64,000 bases of DNA from Zhouia spongiae (GTDB taxonomy: Bacteria > Bacteroidota > Bacteroidia > Flavobacteriales > Flavobacteriaceae): assembly GCF_022760175.1 (NCBI RefSeq), contig NZ_CP094326.1:1910804-1974803 (forward strand), read 5' to 3'. The stretch's first letter is position 1; each line of letters begins with the position of its first letter. Under the pieces are notes generated by a model. That model searched no databases and was not told where the DNA came from. It worked only from the letters and a program-made list of their open reading frames with translations. Positions 17,551 through 25,893 of the stretch are shown here, piece after piece. The position numbers and the translations under genes were made by a program.

Positions 17551-18129
17551 CTACTTGTTCGCAAAAAATATTCTGCTCAATTGGGTGGGTGTAATGCCTA
17601 AATAGGAAGCAATATGATGTTTTTTGAGCCTTTTTATAAGATTTGGATACTTCTGGAGAAAATCGTCATATCTTTTAGCAGCAGTTTCTGTTCTATATGT
17701 AATTTCCAAGGGTTCTTTTTCGATGATCCAATGGAGGTCGTTGTAAGCTATATAGAAAAGAGCCAAATCGGGAAAATCGTCAAATAATTTTTTCCACTCA
17801 AAAAAATCATATTCAAGAACCCTTGTGTCTTCAAGTGCGGTAATGTAAAATACACTAGGTTTTTTTGCCAACATTGCACCTAACGAAGCAGCCATTCGCT
17901 GTTCGGGAAAAAAATATTTTATGACCACATCTCCATTGTCCCCAATGTAGTTTTGTGAAAGCAATCCATGTACAACAAAAGACACTTTTTTGGGATACTG
18001 TCCAATGTCGAGAATATTGTCACCTTTGTGATATTCTTTTAGCCGTAATAGCTTTTTCCAGGCCAATTCTGCCTGTTCAGAGATGTTATGGTAAGTTCTT
18101 ATTTTTTGAAAAAACAGGTAAGTATTCAT
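17551..18129 (-). CDS. Crp/Fnr-family transcriptional regulator
   Basis: 192 aa. A beta-roll effector domain (YHKGDNILDIGQYPKKVSFVV ... GDVVIKYFFPEQ) is followed by a C-terminal winged helix with HHIASYLGITPTQLSRIF. It resembles the second Crp-like protein at 15.04 kb in layout but not closely in sequence. It is the first gene of the four-gene cassette and probably controls the VOC/DoxX pair 95 bp downstream. Confidence 0.8.
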   Translation of the reverse strand: MNTYLFFQKIRTYHNISEQAELAWKKLLRLKEYHKGDNILDIGQYPKKVSFVVHGLLSQNYIGDNGDVVIKYFFPEQRMAASLGAMLAKKPSVFYITALEDTRVLEYDFFEWKKLFDDFPDLALFYIAYNDLHWIIEKEPLEITYRTETAAKRYDDFLQKYPNLIKRLKKHHIASYLGITPTQLSRIFFANK

Positions 18130-18156
18130 TTCATGATGTACAATTTTTTTCAGCTT

Positions 18157-18608
18157 GCAGGCAACGTATCAGGCTATGAGTGGTTGCGTTTTGGCTCGTG
18201 ATTTTTCCGCTTGTGATAAAGATTAAAAGTAAGAATAATTCTTCTTGTTAACCATCACAAGCAATTAATTTTATACGTTGTACTTGTTACACAAGTTAGC
18301 AAAAATTAAATACAGGGTTGATAATCTCCTTTCATTAGACGCTTACCTTGTAGTTATGCAAGGCAAAGAATAGTATCAGAAGAGGCTCTTCAATCATTTG
18401 AAAAACACATTAAAAGTGGGCCGGTAAGTATGCATTGTGCGAGTTTTTTTCTAAAAGGGATTATACAACGGATTTTACTCCTTTTTAAGCCATTCAATGT
18501 TGGCTTACAACGAAACGATACCACATATAAGCCCTTAAAAGGGCTTGTTCGGATCTTGTTTTATACCATTAGAAGCGGGTGCACGGTGACCGTCTTTGTT
18601 GTAGCCTG
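18157..18608 (-). other. attC site split by MITE
   Basis: The low end is GCAGGCAACGTATCAGGCTATGAGTGG (core plus stem of the GGCTATGAG subfamily), and the stem partner CACAAGCAATT lies at about 18256. The MITE follows, and the inverse-core end is CTTTGTTGTAGCCTG at 18594-18608. Confidence 0.75.
18276..18597 (+). mobile_element. MITE-like IS1182-derived element
   Basis: Ends GTTACACAAGTTAGC and GGGTGCACGG; internal arms as in the other copies, somewhat more diverged. A hairpin (AAGCCCTTAAAAGGGCTT) is at about 18529-18546. No gene lies between 18130 and 18611. Confidence 0.75.
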
Positions 18609-18611
18609 TTT

Positions 18612-19523
18612 TTATATCAATTCTGTTTTAATTCCCATATTATTCATTTCATCAACTACATTATCCTTTGCATAACCTAATTTAGCTTGTTTTAAGTTTG
18701 GAAATTGTTTTGCATCAATAGCAGTCTCAATGTCCCAATAGTCTTCCGATCCTTCTCCGAACCTTAAAAGTTGCATATAAATGTCATTTCCTCCATCTTG
18801 ATAGATTTCAGTTACTTCAGATGCATATTTTTTAGGTATAGGTAAATCTTTAAAATATTGGGTAACTTCCGGTATTAGATCATATCCTTCTTTTTCAATT
18901 TCTATTTTTCGTTTGTCGTACCAATCTACAAATTCAGATAAGTCAAATTTGGGTTTTAGAAGTTCTTTGTGATACATCAATTCCTGAATAATGGATAACT
19001 TAAAACCAAAATCTTTAAATTCAATTTGCTCTTCTTCTAATTTCTTGATGGTATACTTATCTTTTGTCAGTTTAGGTTTAACAAAATCTTTATCAAAAAT
19101 TTCATTGTATGAAATACTAATCAAGCAAGGCCTTTTTTTGCCTGGATATGTAAATTGTTTAATTTCATACTTACGCATTGTAATATTGTTACAATGTTGT
19201 TTTTTGACTTTAACACCATCAATAATTATAGTCCCGTTAAAATAAGGCTTTTGCTCCAATTTTGGTTTTGCCCATATTGGGTTATAATCAGTATGAAGTG
19301 TTATATGATTAGTTTTTCCATTTCCGTGAGGATTGGTACTTATCCCTATTTCTTTCCAATAAATTTCATTTCTTTTTATTTGAGATGGTTTTCCAAAATA
19401 TTTATTAAGCTCCTGCCAGTCAGTTGGTAATTTTATAATGTTATTGTTTATTGAAAGCTTGTTGGAATCAATTTTAAATGTAATGCTTGAAGATTTATTT
19501 TTTTTATTGATTAGATTTATCAT
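18612..19523 (-). CDS. Hypothetical protein (DUF6892/DUF7738-like)
   Basis: About 303 aa from the ATG at 19523; an upstream in-frame TTG lies inside a vestigial attC and is a poor start. No signal peptide. The N-terminal 120 residues (FKIDSNKLSINNN.. then YFGKPSQIKRNEIYWKE) and the C-terminal part (VTQYFKDLPIPKKYASEV, DGGNDIYMQLLRFGEGSEDYWDI) resemble proteins annotated as DUF7738 and DUF6892, which often occur in polymorphic-toxin immunity contexts. That link is from memory and unverified. No toxin gene is adjacent. Confidence 0.6.
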   Translation of the reverse strand: MINLINKKNKSSSITFKIDSNKLSINNNIIKLPTDWQELNKYFGKPSQIKRNEIYWKEIGISTNPHGNGKTNHITLHTDYNPIWAKPKLEQKPYFNGTIIIDGVKVKKQHCNNITMRKYEIKQFTYPGKKRPCLISISYNEIFDKDFVKPKLTKDKYTIKKLEEEQIEFKDFGFKLSIIQELMYHKELLKPKFDLSEFVDWYDKRKIEIEKEGYDLIPEVTQYFKDLPIPKKYASEVTEIYQDGGNDIYMQLLRFGEGSEDYWDIETAIDAKQFPNLKQAKLGYAKDNVVDEMNNMGIKTELI

Positions 19524-19548
19524 ACTTGATCTTTTTTCTTTCAAATAG

Positions 19549-19575
19549 TTGTGCAACGGAGCCCCTTGTTGACAG
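19549..19575 (-). other. Vestigial attC (deleted to about 30 bp)
   Basis: Only GTTGTGCAACGGAGCCCCTT-GTTGACAG remains between two genes. This is the MITE right end next to the inverse core CTGTCAAC, which pairs with the opening of its cassette (GTTGGCAGT at 20441). Everything between the MITE right end and the next gene's leader was lost. Confidence 0.7.
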
Positions 19576-19578
19576 TAG

Positions 19579-20430
19579 TTATTGCTTTATTAGATGAATG
19601 TATTTTTCTCCACAATCATATAATTTTACATAATAGTTCATTGCATTTCCATAATTTTGAATGATTATCTCTTCTGCGCTCCAATAACAATCAATCCCAA
19701 TTTGGCGCTTCCCAATCTTCCTTAGCTTTTCAAACTCTTTTCGTTTTGCTTCATTTTCTTCAGGTAAAGAAATGTCAAAGTAATCTTCTGCATACTCAAT
19801 ATTATCAAGAACAAGAAATAAATCCTCGTCTCTTGAAAAAATAACTTTTCCTTTTAGTTGTCGCTCGTCAGAAGAATAATTGTAATAATATTCTCCTTTT
19901 GATTTTGATATTTCAAGAGTTATATTACATACAGTGTCAAAATAAGTTCCTGTGACGTTATTGGGTAAGGCTTCAATTTTTTTGTTTGTTTTATTTAAAA
20001 TTAAAGGGTATTCTTTCTGGGTCTTAGAATTAATCCATTTTCCGTTGATAGAGGATTCTTTGATAATTCCTTTTAAAATAGCAAGTGTATCACTTTTAAA
20101 GTTTAATTCATAAGCTAACAATTCATTTTCAAAAACACCTCCAACCACTTTAATGTCTACACCTGTTTTTTCATAAAAATAAAATCCTGATATTTTACCT
20201 TCTGTATTCTCTAAATGAAATAGAACATTCAAATTGTCTCCAATCTTTCCTTCGTAATTTCCCAAAGATATTTTTTTATGAAGGTCAAGGGGCTTTTCCT
20301 CCTGATATTTTGAATTTTTATTCAGGTCCGTATTGGACTTTTCTAAATTAGAAGAACTTGGGTTTGATTTCTTATTAGAACAAGAAATCAAAAAGATTAA
20401 AATGAATATAAATTTTAATTGATGTGCCAT
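19579..20430 (-). CDS. Lipoprotein of unknown function
   Basis: 283 aa with lipobox at LISCSNK followed by a low-complexity Ser/Asn/Lys linker. The body has two similar beta halves: YEGKIGDNLNVLFHLENTEGKISGFYFYEK and later SKGEYYYNYSSDERQLKGKVIFSRD. The shape suggests a repeated beta-barrel or sandwich. Sole gene of its cassette. No recognised family. Confidence 0.6.
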   Translation of the reverse strand: MAHQLKFIFILIFLISCSNKKSNPSSSNLEKSNTDLNKNSKYQEEKPLDLHKKISLGNYEGKIGDNLNVLFHLENTEGKISGFYFYEKTGVDIKVVGGVFENELLAYELNFKSDTLAILKGIIKESSINGKWINSKTQKEYPLILNKTNKKIEALPNNVTGTYFDTVCNITLEISKSKGEYYYNYSSDERQLKGKVIFSRDEDLFLVLDNIEYAEDYFDISLPEENEAKRKEFEKLRKIGKRQIGIDCYWSAEEIIIQNYGNAMNYYVKLYDCGEKYIHLIKQ

Positions 20431-20440
20431 TTGTAATTAC

Positions 20441-20751
20441 TGCCAACGTATTAGGCTATGAGTATTTGCGTTTTAGGTTCGTGATTTATCCGCTTGTGGT
20501 AAAGATTAAAAGTAAGAATAATTCTTCTTGTTAACCAACACAAGCAATTACTTATAGCCATTGTGCCTGTTGCACAAGTTAGCAAAAAATTGACATAGCC
20601 TTGATATGCTCCTTTCATTAGCTGCTTATAGTATAGTAAGCAAGGTAAAAAATAGTATCGGGAAAAGCCACAAAAGTAAAAGCCCTTAAAAGGGCTTATT
20701 TGGATCTTGTTATTATACTATTGGGGGGGCACTCACTACCGGTGTTGGCAA
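20441..20751 (-). other. attC site split by short MITE
   Basis: The low end ACTGCCAACGTATTAGGCTATGAG is the GGCTATGAG subfamily; its stem partner CACAAGCAATTACTTATAGCC ends at about 20560. The inverse core ATTGCCAAC (20744-20751) approximately pairs with the upstream cassette opening GTTGGTAAC at 21601. Confidence 0.8.
20560..20742 (+). mobile_element. Shortest MITE-like copy
   Basis: It has the left end TGCCTGTTGCACAAGTTAGC and about 90 bp of the 5' region, then directly the terminal hairpin (AAAGCCCTTAAAAGGGCTT, about 20681-20699) and a damaged right end (GGGGGGCACTCACTACC). Confidence 0.75.
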
Positions 20752-20777
20752 TTGGATTTTAGATATTTATTATTGAA

Positions 20778-21590
20778 TTAATCAACTATTTTAAATGTCC
20801 ATTTGTTCGTTTCTATTTTCTTATTTTGTGTTTTAATTTTCAATGGTTTAATATCTATGTTTCCACTTTCCATAGCTTTACAAATAAAATATATGTAATA
20901 ATGTTCCATACCATTATCATAAATAGTTGACATTCCTGATTTTTCTACATTAAATTTTTTGCTTAAATTTTCTATATCTTCCATAGAAATAGAGGTTTTG
21001 TCAAAATCTAAATTGCTCTCAATGATGATTCTAAAACGGTCATTAATTTTTAGTATATTTTTATCTGTCCAAAGTAAAAAAACGCTTTTATTAATGTTCT
21101 TTGAAAGTCGAGATTCAATTTTACCTTCGAGTCTTGCTTTTTCAGATCCCTCATATTTCTTGATCTTACCAACATCTTCTTTTTCCACCATTTTTATTGA
21201 GTCAGTTTTGGAAAGTTTGATAGGTTTTTGTGGTTTTTTTAATATTACATATTCTTCAAGTGGGATTTTGTAAGACTTATTATTCGACCAGAGTTTTGCT
21301 GATGGTAGTTTGTAAGTTGTATCAACCTTTGCAGTAAATCGATATTCATAGTAAACCTTTTTGGGCGATAAATCCTTACCATTAATATCCAATTTTTTGA
21401 TTTGGATTTCAATAAGTTTAGTGTCAATCGGAAAGTTAATAGAATCTATTCCTTTGTCAAATCTTACAACTAAAGCAAATGTCTCAAAACTGTAAAACTT
21501 GGAAGCTAAAATAGATTTTGGTTCATCAGTTTGACAGAAAACATTAAATGTCAAAAATAGAGATAGCAATAATGTTATTCGGTTTTTCAT
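20778..21590 (-). CDS. Secreted BatD-like hypothetical protein
   Basis: About 270 aa from the ATG at 21590 (the frame upstream begins with a TTG inside the cassette boundary). A signal peptide ends at NVFCQ. The two beta domains resemble the Ig-like modules of BatD: QIKKLDINGKDLSPKKVYYEYRFTAK, and FRIIIESNLDFDKTSISMEDIENL. BatD proteins belong to aerotolerance operons, but no Bat genes are nearby. The family link is tentative. Confidence 0.55.
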   Translation of the reverse strand: MKNRITLLLSLFLTFNVFCQTDEPKSILASKFYSFETFALVVRFDKGIDSINFPIDTKLIEIQIKKLDINGKDLSPKKVYYEYRFTAKVDTTYKLPSAKLWSNNKSYKIPLEEYVILKKPQKPIKLSKTDSIKMVEKEDVGKIKKYEGSEKARLEGKIESRLSKNINKSVFLLWTDKNILKINDRFRIIIESNLDFDKTSISMEDIENLSKKFNVEKSGMSTIYDNGMEHYYIYFICKAMESGNIDIKPLKIKTQNKKIETNKWTFKIVD

Positions 21591-21599
21591 TTGTCTTGT

Positions 21600-21845
21600 T
21601 ACCAACAGCAGCCTGTCTCAAAACCACCAATTTAGATTTTAAAAATAGTTGGATTTCGAGTGTAAAACAAATTAACCACAAATAAGTTTGTCCTATAGTC
21701 GAGGATGCTTTGAAAGTTTGATTTTAAGTTTAATATTACAATAATAAAATGCAAACCAGTAGAAACCCGGTTCAGTCAACACGCCATTCATGTGTGGCCG
21801 TTCCGACCACACGAACGCTAGTTATTGTGTACCGTTTTTATTTTT
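21600..21845 (-). other. Gene-free spacer, possible degenerate attC
   Basis: It starts with TTACCAACAGC, which is the core partner of the boundary at 20.75 kb, and ends with CTAGTTATTGTGTACCG next to the 21849 gene. A small hairpin TGTGTGG-CCACACG lies near 21791. No IS or MITE and no reading frame are seen in about 240 bp. Confidence 0.4.
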
Positions 21846-21848
21846 CCG

Positions 21849-22208
21849 TTATCCTTTTCCAACAAATCTTGTTTTCATATAAATTTCACTCAAAATTATA
21901 AGTCCGATTAAAATTCCCATTATTAAAAAGGTTTTATTAAGTCGGTAAGCATTTTTTTTAATTAAAAAAGTCAGTTGAGAGAGGGCAAGTCCACATAAAA
22001 TCAGAGTCAAAATCAGGTTGTAAAATCCGTATTGTGTTTTAGTCAAATCATAATACGAATACATACTGCCCCAAAGTCCGCTTCTGTTCGACATTGTTGC
22101 AAAAAATATCCAAAAATAATTTGCAGAAAAGAGCAAAAAAATCGGAATCGTCAAAATCGGAATTATCCAATGATAAGATTTCAGTTTATTATGTTCTCCG
22201 ATTTTCAT
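21849..22208 (-). CDS. Small membrane protein (119 aa)
   Basis: Three hydrophobic helices (about residues 14-38, 59-79, 91-110) in a basic background. No recognised motif. About 40 bp downstream of the LysE-type transporter, so the two are probably co-transcribed and in the same cassette. Confidence 0.6.
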   Translation of the reverse strand: MKIGEHNKLKSYHWIIPILTIPIFLLFSANYFWIFFATMSNRSGLWGSMYSYYDLTKTQYGFYNLILTLILCGLALSQLTFLIKKNAYRLNKTFLIMGILIGLIILSEIYMKTRFVGKG

Positions 22209-22246
22209 TGAATTTCGTGACTTTTCTTAAATGGTGTTGACAAAAG

Positions 22247-22879
22247 TTATTTTTTCATCAATGCTAATTTTATTCCAAGAGTGACAAAAATTCCACCAGT
22301 TATTTTGTCCAACCACATTTTAATTTTATAATTTTTCCTAATTCGGTCAGATAGTTTCGAAGCAAATAATGCTAAAACTAAACACCAAATTGTTCCTGTA
22401 AGTAAAAATGTAACTCCAAGGATTAAAAAAGGAAGTGAACTTTGTCCATAATTTGGGGCAATAAATTGTGGTAAAAATGCAAGAAAGAATAATGCTACTT
22501 TCGGATTCAGAATATTGGTTAGAACCCCAGATAAGTAAATTTTTCTATAATTCACAATTTCACTTTCATTACTCAGTTCAAACTTTCCATCTTCTTTTTT
22601 TAATATTGTTTTGATTCCTAAAAATATCAAGTAAACTGCCCCCAAATATTTGACTATTTCAAAAGCTGTTGCAGATTTGGCAAGTATTATTGATAATCCT
22701 AAGGTTGCAAAAATGATATGAAAAATTGCTCCAGTCGATATTCCCAATGCAGATAAAATTCCCGCTTTTTTTCCTTGAGCAACACTTCTTCCAAGAATAT
22801 ATATCGTATCAGCTCCCGGTGTTAAATTCAAAATCAATCCAGCTATTAAAAAAGCCTCAAAGTTTATTATTCCGAACAT
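22247..22879 (-). CDS. LysE/RhtB-family amino-acid exporter
   Basis: About 210 aa from the ATG at 22879; the longer frame would begin in the attC. Six hydrophobic helices with the family's N-terminal LILNLTPGADTIYILGRSVAQGKKAG (the P-G-x-D/N motif) and FFLAFLPQFI in helix 4. These inner-membrane proteins export amino acids or homoserine lactones. Substrate not predictable. Confidence 0.85.
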   Translation of the reverse strand: MFGIINFEAFLIAGLILNLTPGADTIYILGRSVAQGKKAGILSALGISTGAIFHIIFATLGLSIILAKSATAFEIVKYLGAVYLIFLGIKTILKKEDGKFELSNESEIVNYRKIYLSGVLTNILNPKVALFFLAFLPQFIAPNYGQSSLPFLILGVTFLLTGTIWCLVLALFASKLSDRIRKNYKIKMWLDKITGGIFVTLGIKLALMKK

Positions 22880-22899
22880 ATTTTTTTGTTTTAATTTTT

Positions 22900-23264
22900 G
22901 CCCACGGGAAGTATAACCGTCAGTTGCGGTTATACATTGTGCCTGTTGCACAAGTTAGCAAAAAATTCACATAGCGTTGATAATCTCCTTTCATTAGATG
23001 CTTACCTTGTAGGTATGCAAGGCAAAAACAATATCAGGAGAAGCTCTTCCATCATTTAAAAAACACACTAAAAGTGGAGCGGAAAGCCTGCAAGGTGTTT
23101 GTTTTGAGCTAAAAGTGTTCCCACGACGAATTTTATTTCTTTATAAGCCTCTCAATTTTAGCTTGTAACGAAACTAAATCGCAAAATAAAAGCCCTTTTA
23201 AGGGCCTATTTGGATCTTGTATTTATAAAACTAATGGGTTTTTAACTCAGTTCTTTGTTGTGCG
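22900..23264 (-). other. Truncated attC with MITE and an IS110 end remnant
   Basis: The stem is reduced to the perfect hairpin GTATAACCG-tcagttg-CGGTTATAC (about 22911-22935). This looks like an internal deletion of the long subfamily seen at 25.78 kb, where the same two arms are about 100 bp apart. The MITE follows. Next come TTTTAACTCAGTTCT (identical to the right end of the IS110 copy at 47.19 kb) and the inverse-core side TTGTTGTGCG. Confidence 0.75.
22936..23240 (+). mobile_element. MITE-like IS1182-derived element
   Basis: Left end GTGCCTGTTGCACAAGTTAGC is perfect; the right terminal GTTGTGCAAC is missing and replaced by the IS110-type end sequence. Hairpin at about 23190-23207. Confidence 0.75.
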
Positions 23265-23275
23265 TTCGCTCTTTT

Positions 23276-23770
23276 TTAATTCGGTGAATGAAGTCCGATT
23301 TTATTTCCCTCCGAGTCGTGGAAAATGGCAAAAAATCCAATCTCGTCAGCGTGAGGTGTTTTAGGAATAATAATTTTTCCACCGTTGTTTTCCACTTTAT
23401 CAAGAATGGTTTGCAAATTATCTCCACCATTCAGGTAAATAGTAACTCCGTTGGCAGAAGGTTCGTAACCTTCACCTTTCATAATAACACCTGTTACCAT
23501 CTGGTCTTGGTATGGGAACAGACCCATTTCCATTTCTGGGAATTCTAATTTTTCAATATCCACTCCTAAAATTTCTTTGTAAAAGTTGATGGCTCGTGAA
23601 ATGTCCGTTGCAGGAATTTCAAAAATTGAGATGTAACTGTTCATATTATTTATGCTTTTTGTATATGTTTCTTTAGTTGGGCTTTGTTTGAGAGTTGAAG
23701 AATCTTTGTTTTTACAAGACACAATACCGAATGTTAGGGCAATAATTGCGATAAAAATTTTTTCTTTCAT
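23276..23770 (-). CDS. VOC/glyoxalase-fold lipoprotein
   Basis: 164 aa; lipobox GIVSCKNK followed by a linker, then a VOC domain beginning ISIFEIPATDISRAINFYKEIL and ending FFAIFHDSEGNKIGLHSP, with the usual His/Glu ligand positions partly conserved. A lipoprotein leader on a VOC domain is unusual; the internal Met at NNMNSY could be the start of a shorter cytosolic form. It lies 70 bp after an AraC regulator in the same cassette. Confidence 0.8.
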   Translation of the reverse strand: MKEKIFIAIIALTFGIVSCKNKDSSTLKQSPTKETYTKSINNMNSYISIFEIPATDISRAINFYKEILGVDIEKLEFPEMEMGLFPYQDQMVTGVIMKGEGYEPSANGVTIYLNGGDNLQTILDKVENNGGKIIIPKTPHADEIGFFAIFHDSEGNKIGLHSPN

Positions 23771-23843
23771 TTCTAGTTTGTTATTAACGGAACAAAACTA
23801 ATAGCTGAAAGTCGGTTGAAATTGTAAAAATGCGACACCTGAA

Positions 23844-24659
23844 TTATTTATAAAAAAGGGCTGAAAGAGCCAAACTTTCGTGAGCTATAAACTCTTTGGG
23901 GTTTATTCCTGTAAACTCTCTAAAGTCTTTTATAAAGTGTGCTTGGTCAAAATATTCACTGTTATAGGCAATGTCGGTCAGGTTTCCCGACTGTTGGTTG
24001 AGTAACATTTTTAAAGCAGTTTGTAGGCGAATTAGCTTTCCTAATTGTTTAGGGCTTAAACCAATTTGTTTTCTGAAGTTTCTTTCGAGTTGTCTTCGTT
24101 TTGAAGGTTCATCTTTAAAGATTGAAGTTATTGAAGCACTTCCGTTTGTAGATAACAAGGAGTCTACGGTGTTTTTTACAATTGCATTAATTGTTTTTTT
24201 GTCATTTAACCTGTCCAAAAGAAATTTCTCGATAATGTCTATTCGCTCTTCCGTGTTTTTTGCTTTGATTATTTTTTGCTCTAAATCAGTTGCTGTTTCT
24301 ACTTCAAAAAGCTGATTTATTGGTGTTTCTTTATTTACTAAATTTTTGATTGGTTTATATACAAAGTTGGCAAATCCATAAGGATAAAATCGGATAGCAA
24401 ATGTTTTAACAAATCCTGTTGGCTCAATGAAAAAAGGTTCAATTGTTTGACCGAGCACCATTGCACGAGGTTGTAGTATAAATTTATTTTCGGAAGTGTA
24501 CCGCTTTATATCGTCTCCGAGAATAAATGCCATTTCAATACAGCCGTCTGGTACGATTCGTTGTTTTTGAGGTTCGTTTTGCATTGGTACTTCCAAAGTC
24601 CAATAACAACTAACAAGCGATTTTAAGTCTGTATGTGGTTCGTATGTTTGATAATCCAT
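23844..24659 (-). CDS. AraC-family regulator
   Basis: 271 aa. An N-terminal DUF6597-type domain (YEPHTDLKSLVSCYWTLEVP, RIVPDGCIEMAFILGDD) is followed by a C-terminal AraC helix-turn-helix (RQLERNFRKQIGLSPKQLGKLIRL and YFDQAHFIKDFREFTGINPKEF). In other Bacteroidota this class often sits next to a VOC gene; here they form a two-gene cassette whose ends GTTGTGTG and CGCACAAC are near complements. Confidence 0.85.
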   Translation of the reverse strand: MDYQTYEPHTDLKSLVSCYWTLEVPMQNEPQKQRIVPDGCIEMAFILGDDIKRYTSENKFILQPRAMVLGQTIEPFFIEPTGFVKTFAIRFYPYGFANFVYKPIKNLVNKETPINQLFEVETATDLEQKIIKAKNTEERIDIIEKFLLDRLNDKKTINAIVKNTVDSLLSTNGSASITSIFKDEPSKRRQLERNFRKQIGLSPKQLGKLIRLQTALKMLLNQQSGNLTDIAYNSEYFDQAHFIKDFREFTGINPKEFIAHESLALSALFYK

Positions 24660-24686
24660 TATCGTTCGGAAGTTTTTTCAGATTGA

Positions 24687-25137
24687 CACACAACGGTTGG
24701 GCTATGAGTAGTTGCGTGGTTTGGCACTAAACTTTGCAACTACACACCAAACTGAAAATCCTTGCGGATTTTCAGAAGTAGGCGAGAACAAGCAATTACT
24801 TATAGCCATTGTGCCTGTTGCACAAGTTAGCAAAAAATTGACATAGGGTTGATATTTTCCTCTCACAAGACGCTTACCTTGTAGTTATGCAAGGCAAAAA
24901 TAATATCAGGAGAAGCTCCTCCATTATTTAAAAACCACACAAAAAGAGGAGTAGCAAGCATGCAAAGTATTTACTTTTCTTTAAAAGCTATCATACAATA
25001 CATTTTACGCCTTTTTAAGCCTTTCAATTTTAGTTTACAGCTAAACTATACCACAAAATAAAAGCCCATAAAAGGGCTTATTTGTATCTTGTTTTTATAT
25101 AATTAGTGGGTTGTGCAACGGCTACCATTGTTGGCAT
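24687..25137 (-). other. attC site split by MITE
   Basis: Core side CACACAACGGTTGGGCTATGAGTAG; stem partner GAACAAGCAATTACTTATAGCC ends at about 24808. The internal arm CCTTGCGGATTTTCAG is shared only with the site at 37.69 kb. The inverse core ATGCCAAC (25130-25137) is the exact complement of its cassette opening at 25773. Confidence 0.85.
24808..25128 (+). mobile_element. MITE-like copy, closest to the full elements
   Basis: The 5' part (left end to the start-codon region) and the 3' part (AACCACACAAAAAGAGGAGTAGCAAGC to the AAGCCCATAAAAGGGCTT hairpin and GGGTTGTGCAAC) match the 29.0 kb full IS copy more closely than the other MITEs do. It is therefore a recent internal deletion of a full element. 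Confidence 0.85.
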
Positions 25138-25144
25138 TAGTATT

Positions 25145-25747
25145 TTATTCCACATTGTCTTTTACAACTTTGGTTTTCGATAAAAAGTCGTGAATTCCGT
25201 TTTTTACAAATAGAAACGAAAGTCGATCAAATGGAATTAGTCGGCAAAAAGTCCGAGTGATTATATCTCCATCAGTTGGTTTTTCTCCGTTCATTTTCAC
25301 AACTTTTGTTTTGGTTACAAATTTCCCAACTGTTTTTTGGAATTTGATTTCCATTATCGCATAGTAAGCTATAAAAGACCCAAAGAATAGAATGTAAACG
25401 AATAGTGTTAAAATTCCTTGATTTTCAGCTGTTAAAGGGATGAAAAGTCCGATTATAAAACTAATGATAAATGCTAAAATTAACCATACAATAAAGTCAA
25501 TTAGAAAATTCACAAACCGAATTCCCAAACCGACAACATTCGAGTCCACTTTTTCTTTTTGTTCTTTTTCCGCTGTCGCTCTTTCTCGGATTTTTTCGAA
25601 TTCAGATGTGTCGATATTCCGCTTTTCAACTTCCGCATCTGCTGCTTCAATTGCAGTCGGATTGTATCTTTCTCTTTCGACTGTTACAATTTTTATTAAT
25701 TCTTCATCTGTCCTCTCGGACATTACTTTTGCAAATTCGTTTTCCAT
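25145..25747 (-). CDS. RDD-family membrane protein
   Basis: 200 aa. A cytosolic N-terminal region of about 70 residues rich in Glu/Arg (TDEELIKIVTVERERYNPTAIEAAD) precedes an RDD domain: GIRFVNFLIDFIVWLIL, two more hydrophobic helices, then KFQKTVGKFVTKTKVV and RTFCRLIPFDRLSFL. Function unknown; the family includes proposed transporters. Sole gene of a cassette with exact complementary ends. Confidence 0.85.
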   Translation of the reverse strand: MENEFAKVMSERTDEELIKIVTVERERYNPTAIEAADAEVEKRNIDTSEFEKIRERATAEKEQKEKVDSNVVGLGIRFVNFLIDFIVWLILAFIISFIIGLFIPLTAENQGILTLFVYILFFGSFIAYYAIMEIKFQKTVGKFVTKTKVVKMNGEKPTDGDIITRTFCRLIPFDRLSFLFVKNGIHDFLSKTKVVKDNVE

Positions 25748-25893
25748 TAGTTTGATGGTCAGTTTATATTAATGCCAACGGCTCGTATAACCGTCAGTTA
25801 CGGGATTAAAGTTAATGTTTTTCGGTTTGGTACTGACGTTGGCAATTCCGAGTGGATTCGGACGTAGTCGAATCCGCCGTAATTGCGGTTATA

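Noticed and set aside
25145-25747. Toxin-antitoxin modules, which are frequent in integron arrays
   Set aside because: I checked the small genes for RelE, HigB, Phd, CcdB and similar patterns and found none; the two-gene cassettes here are VOC/SnoaL, VOC/AraC and a secreted/membrane pair.
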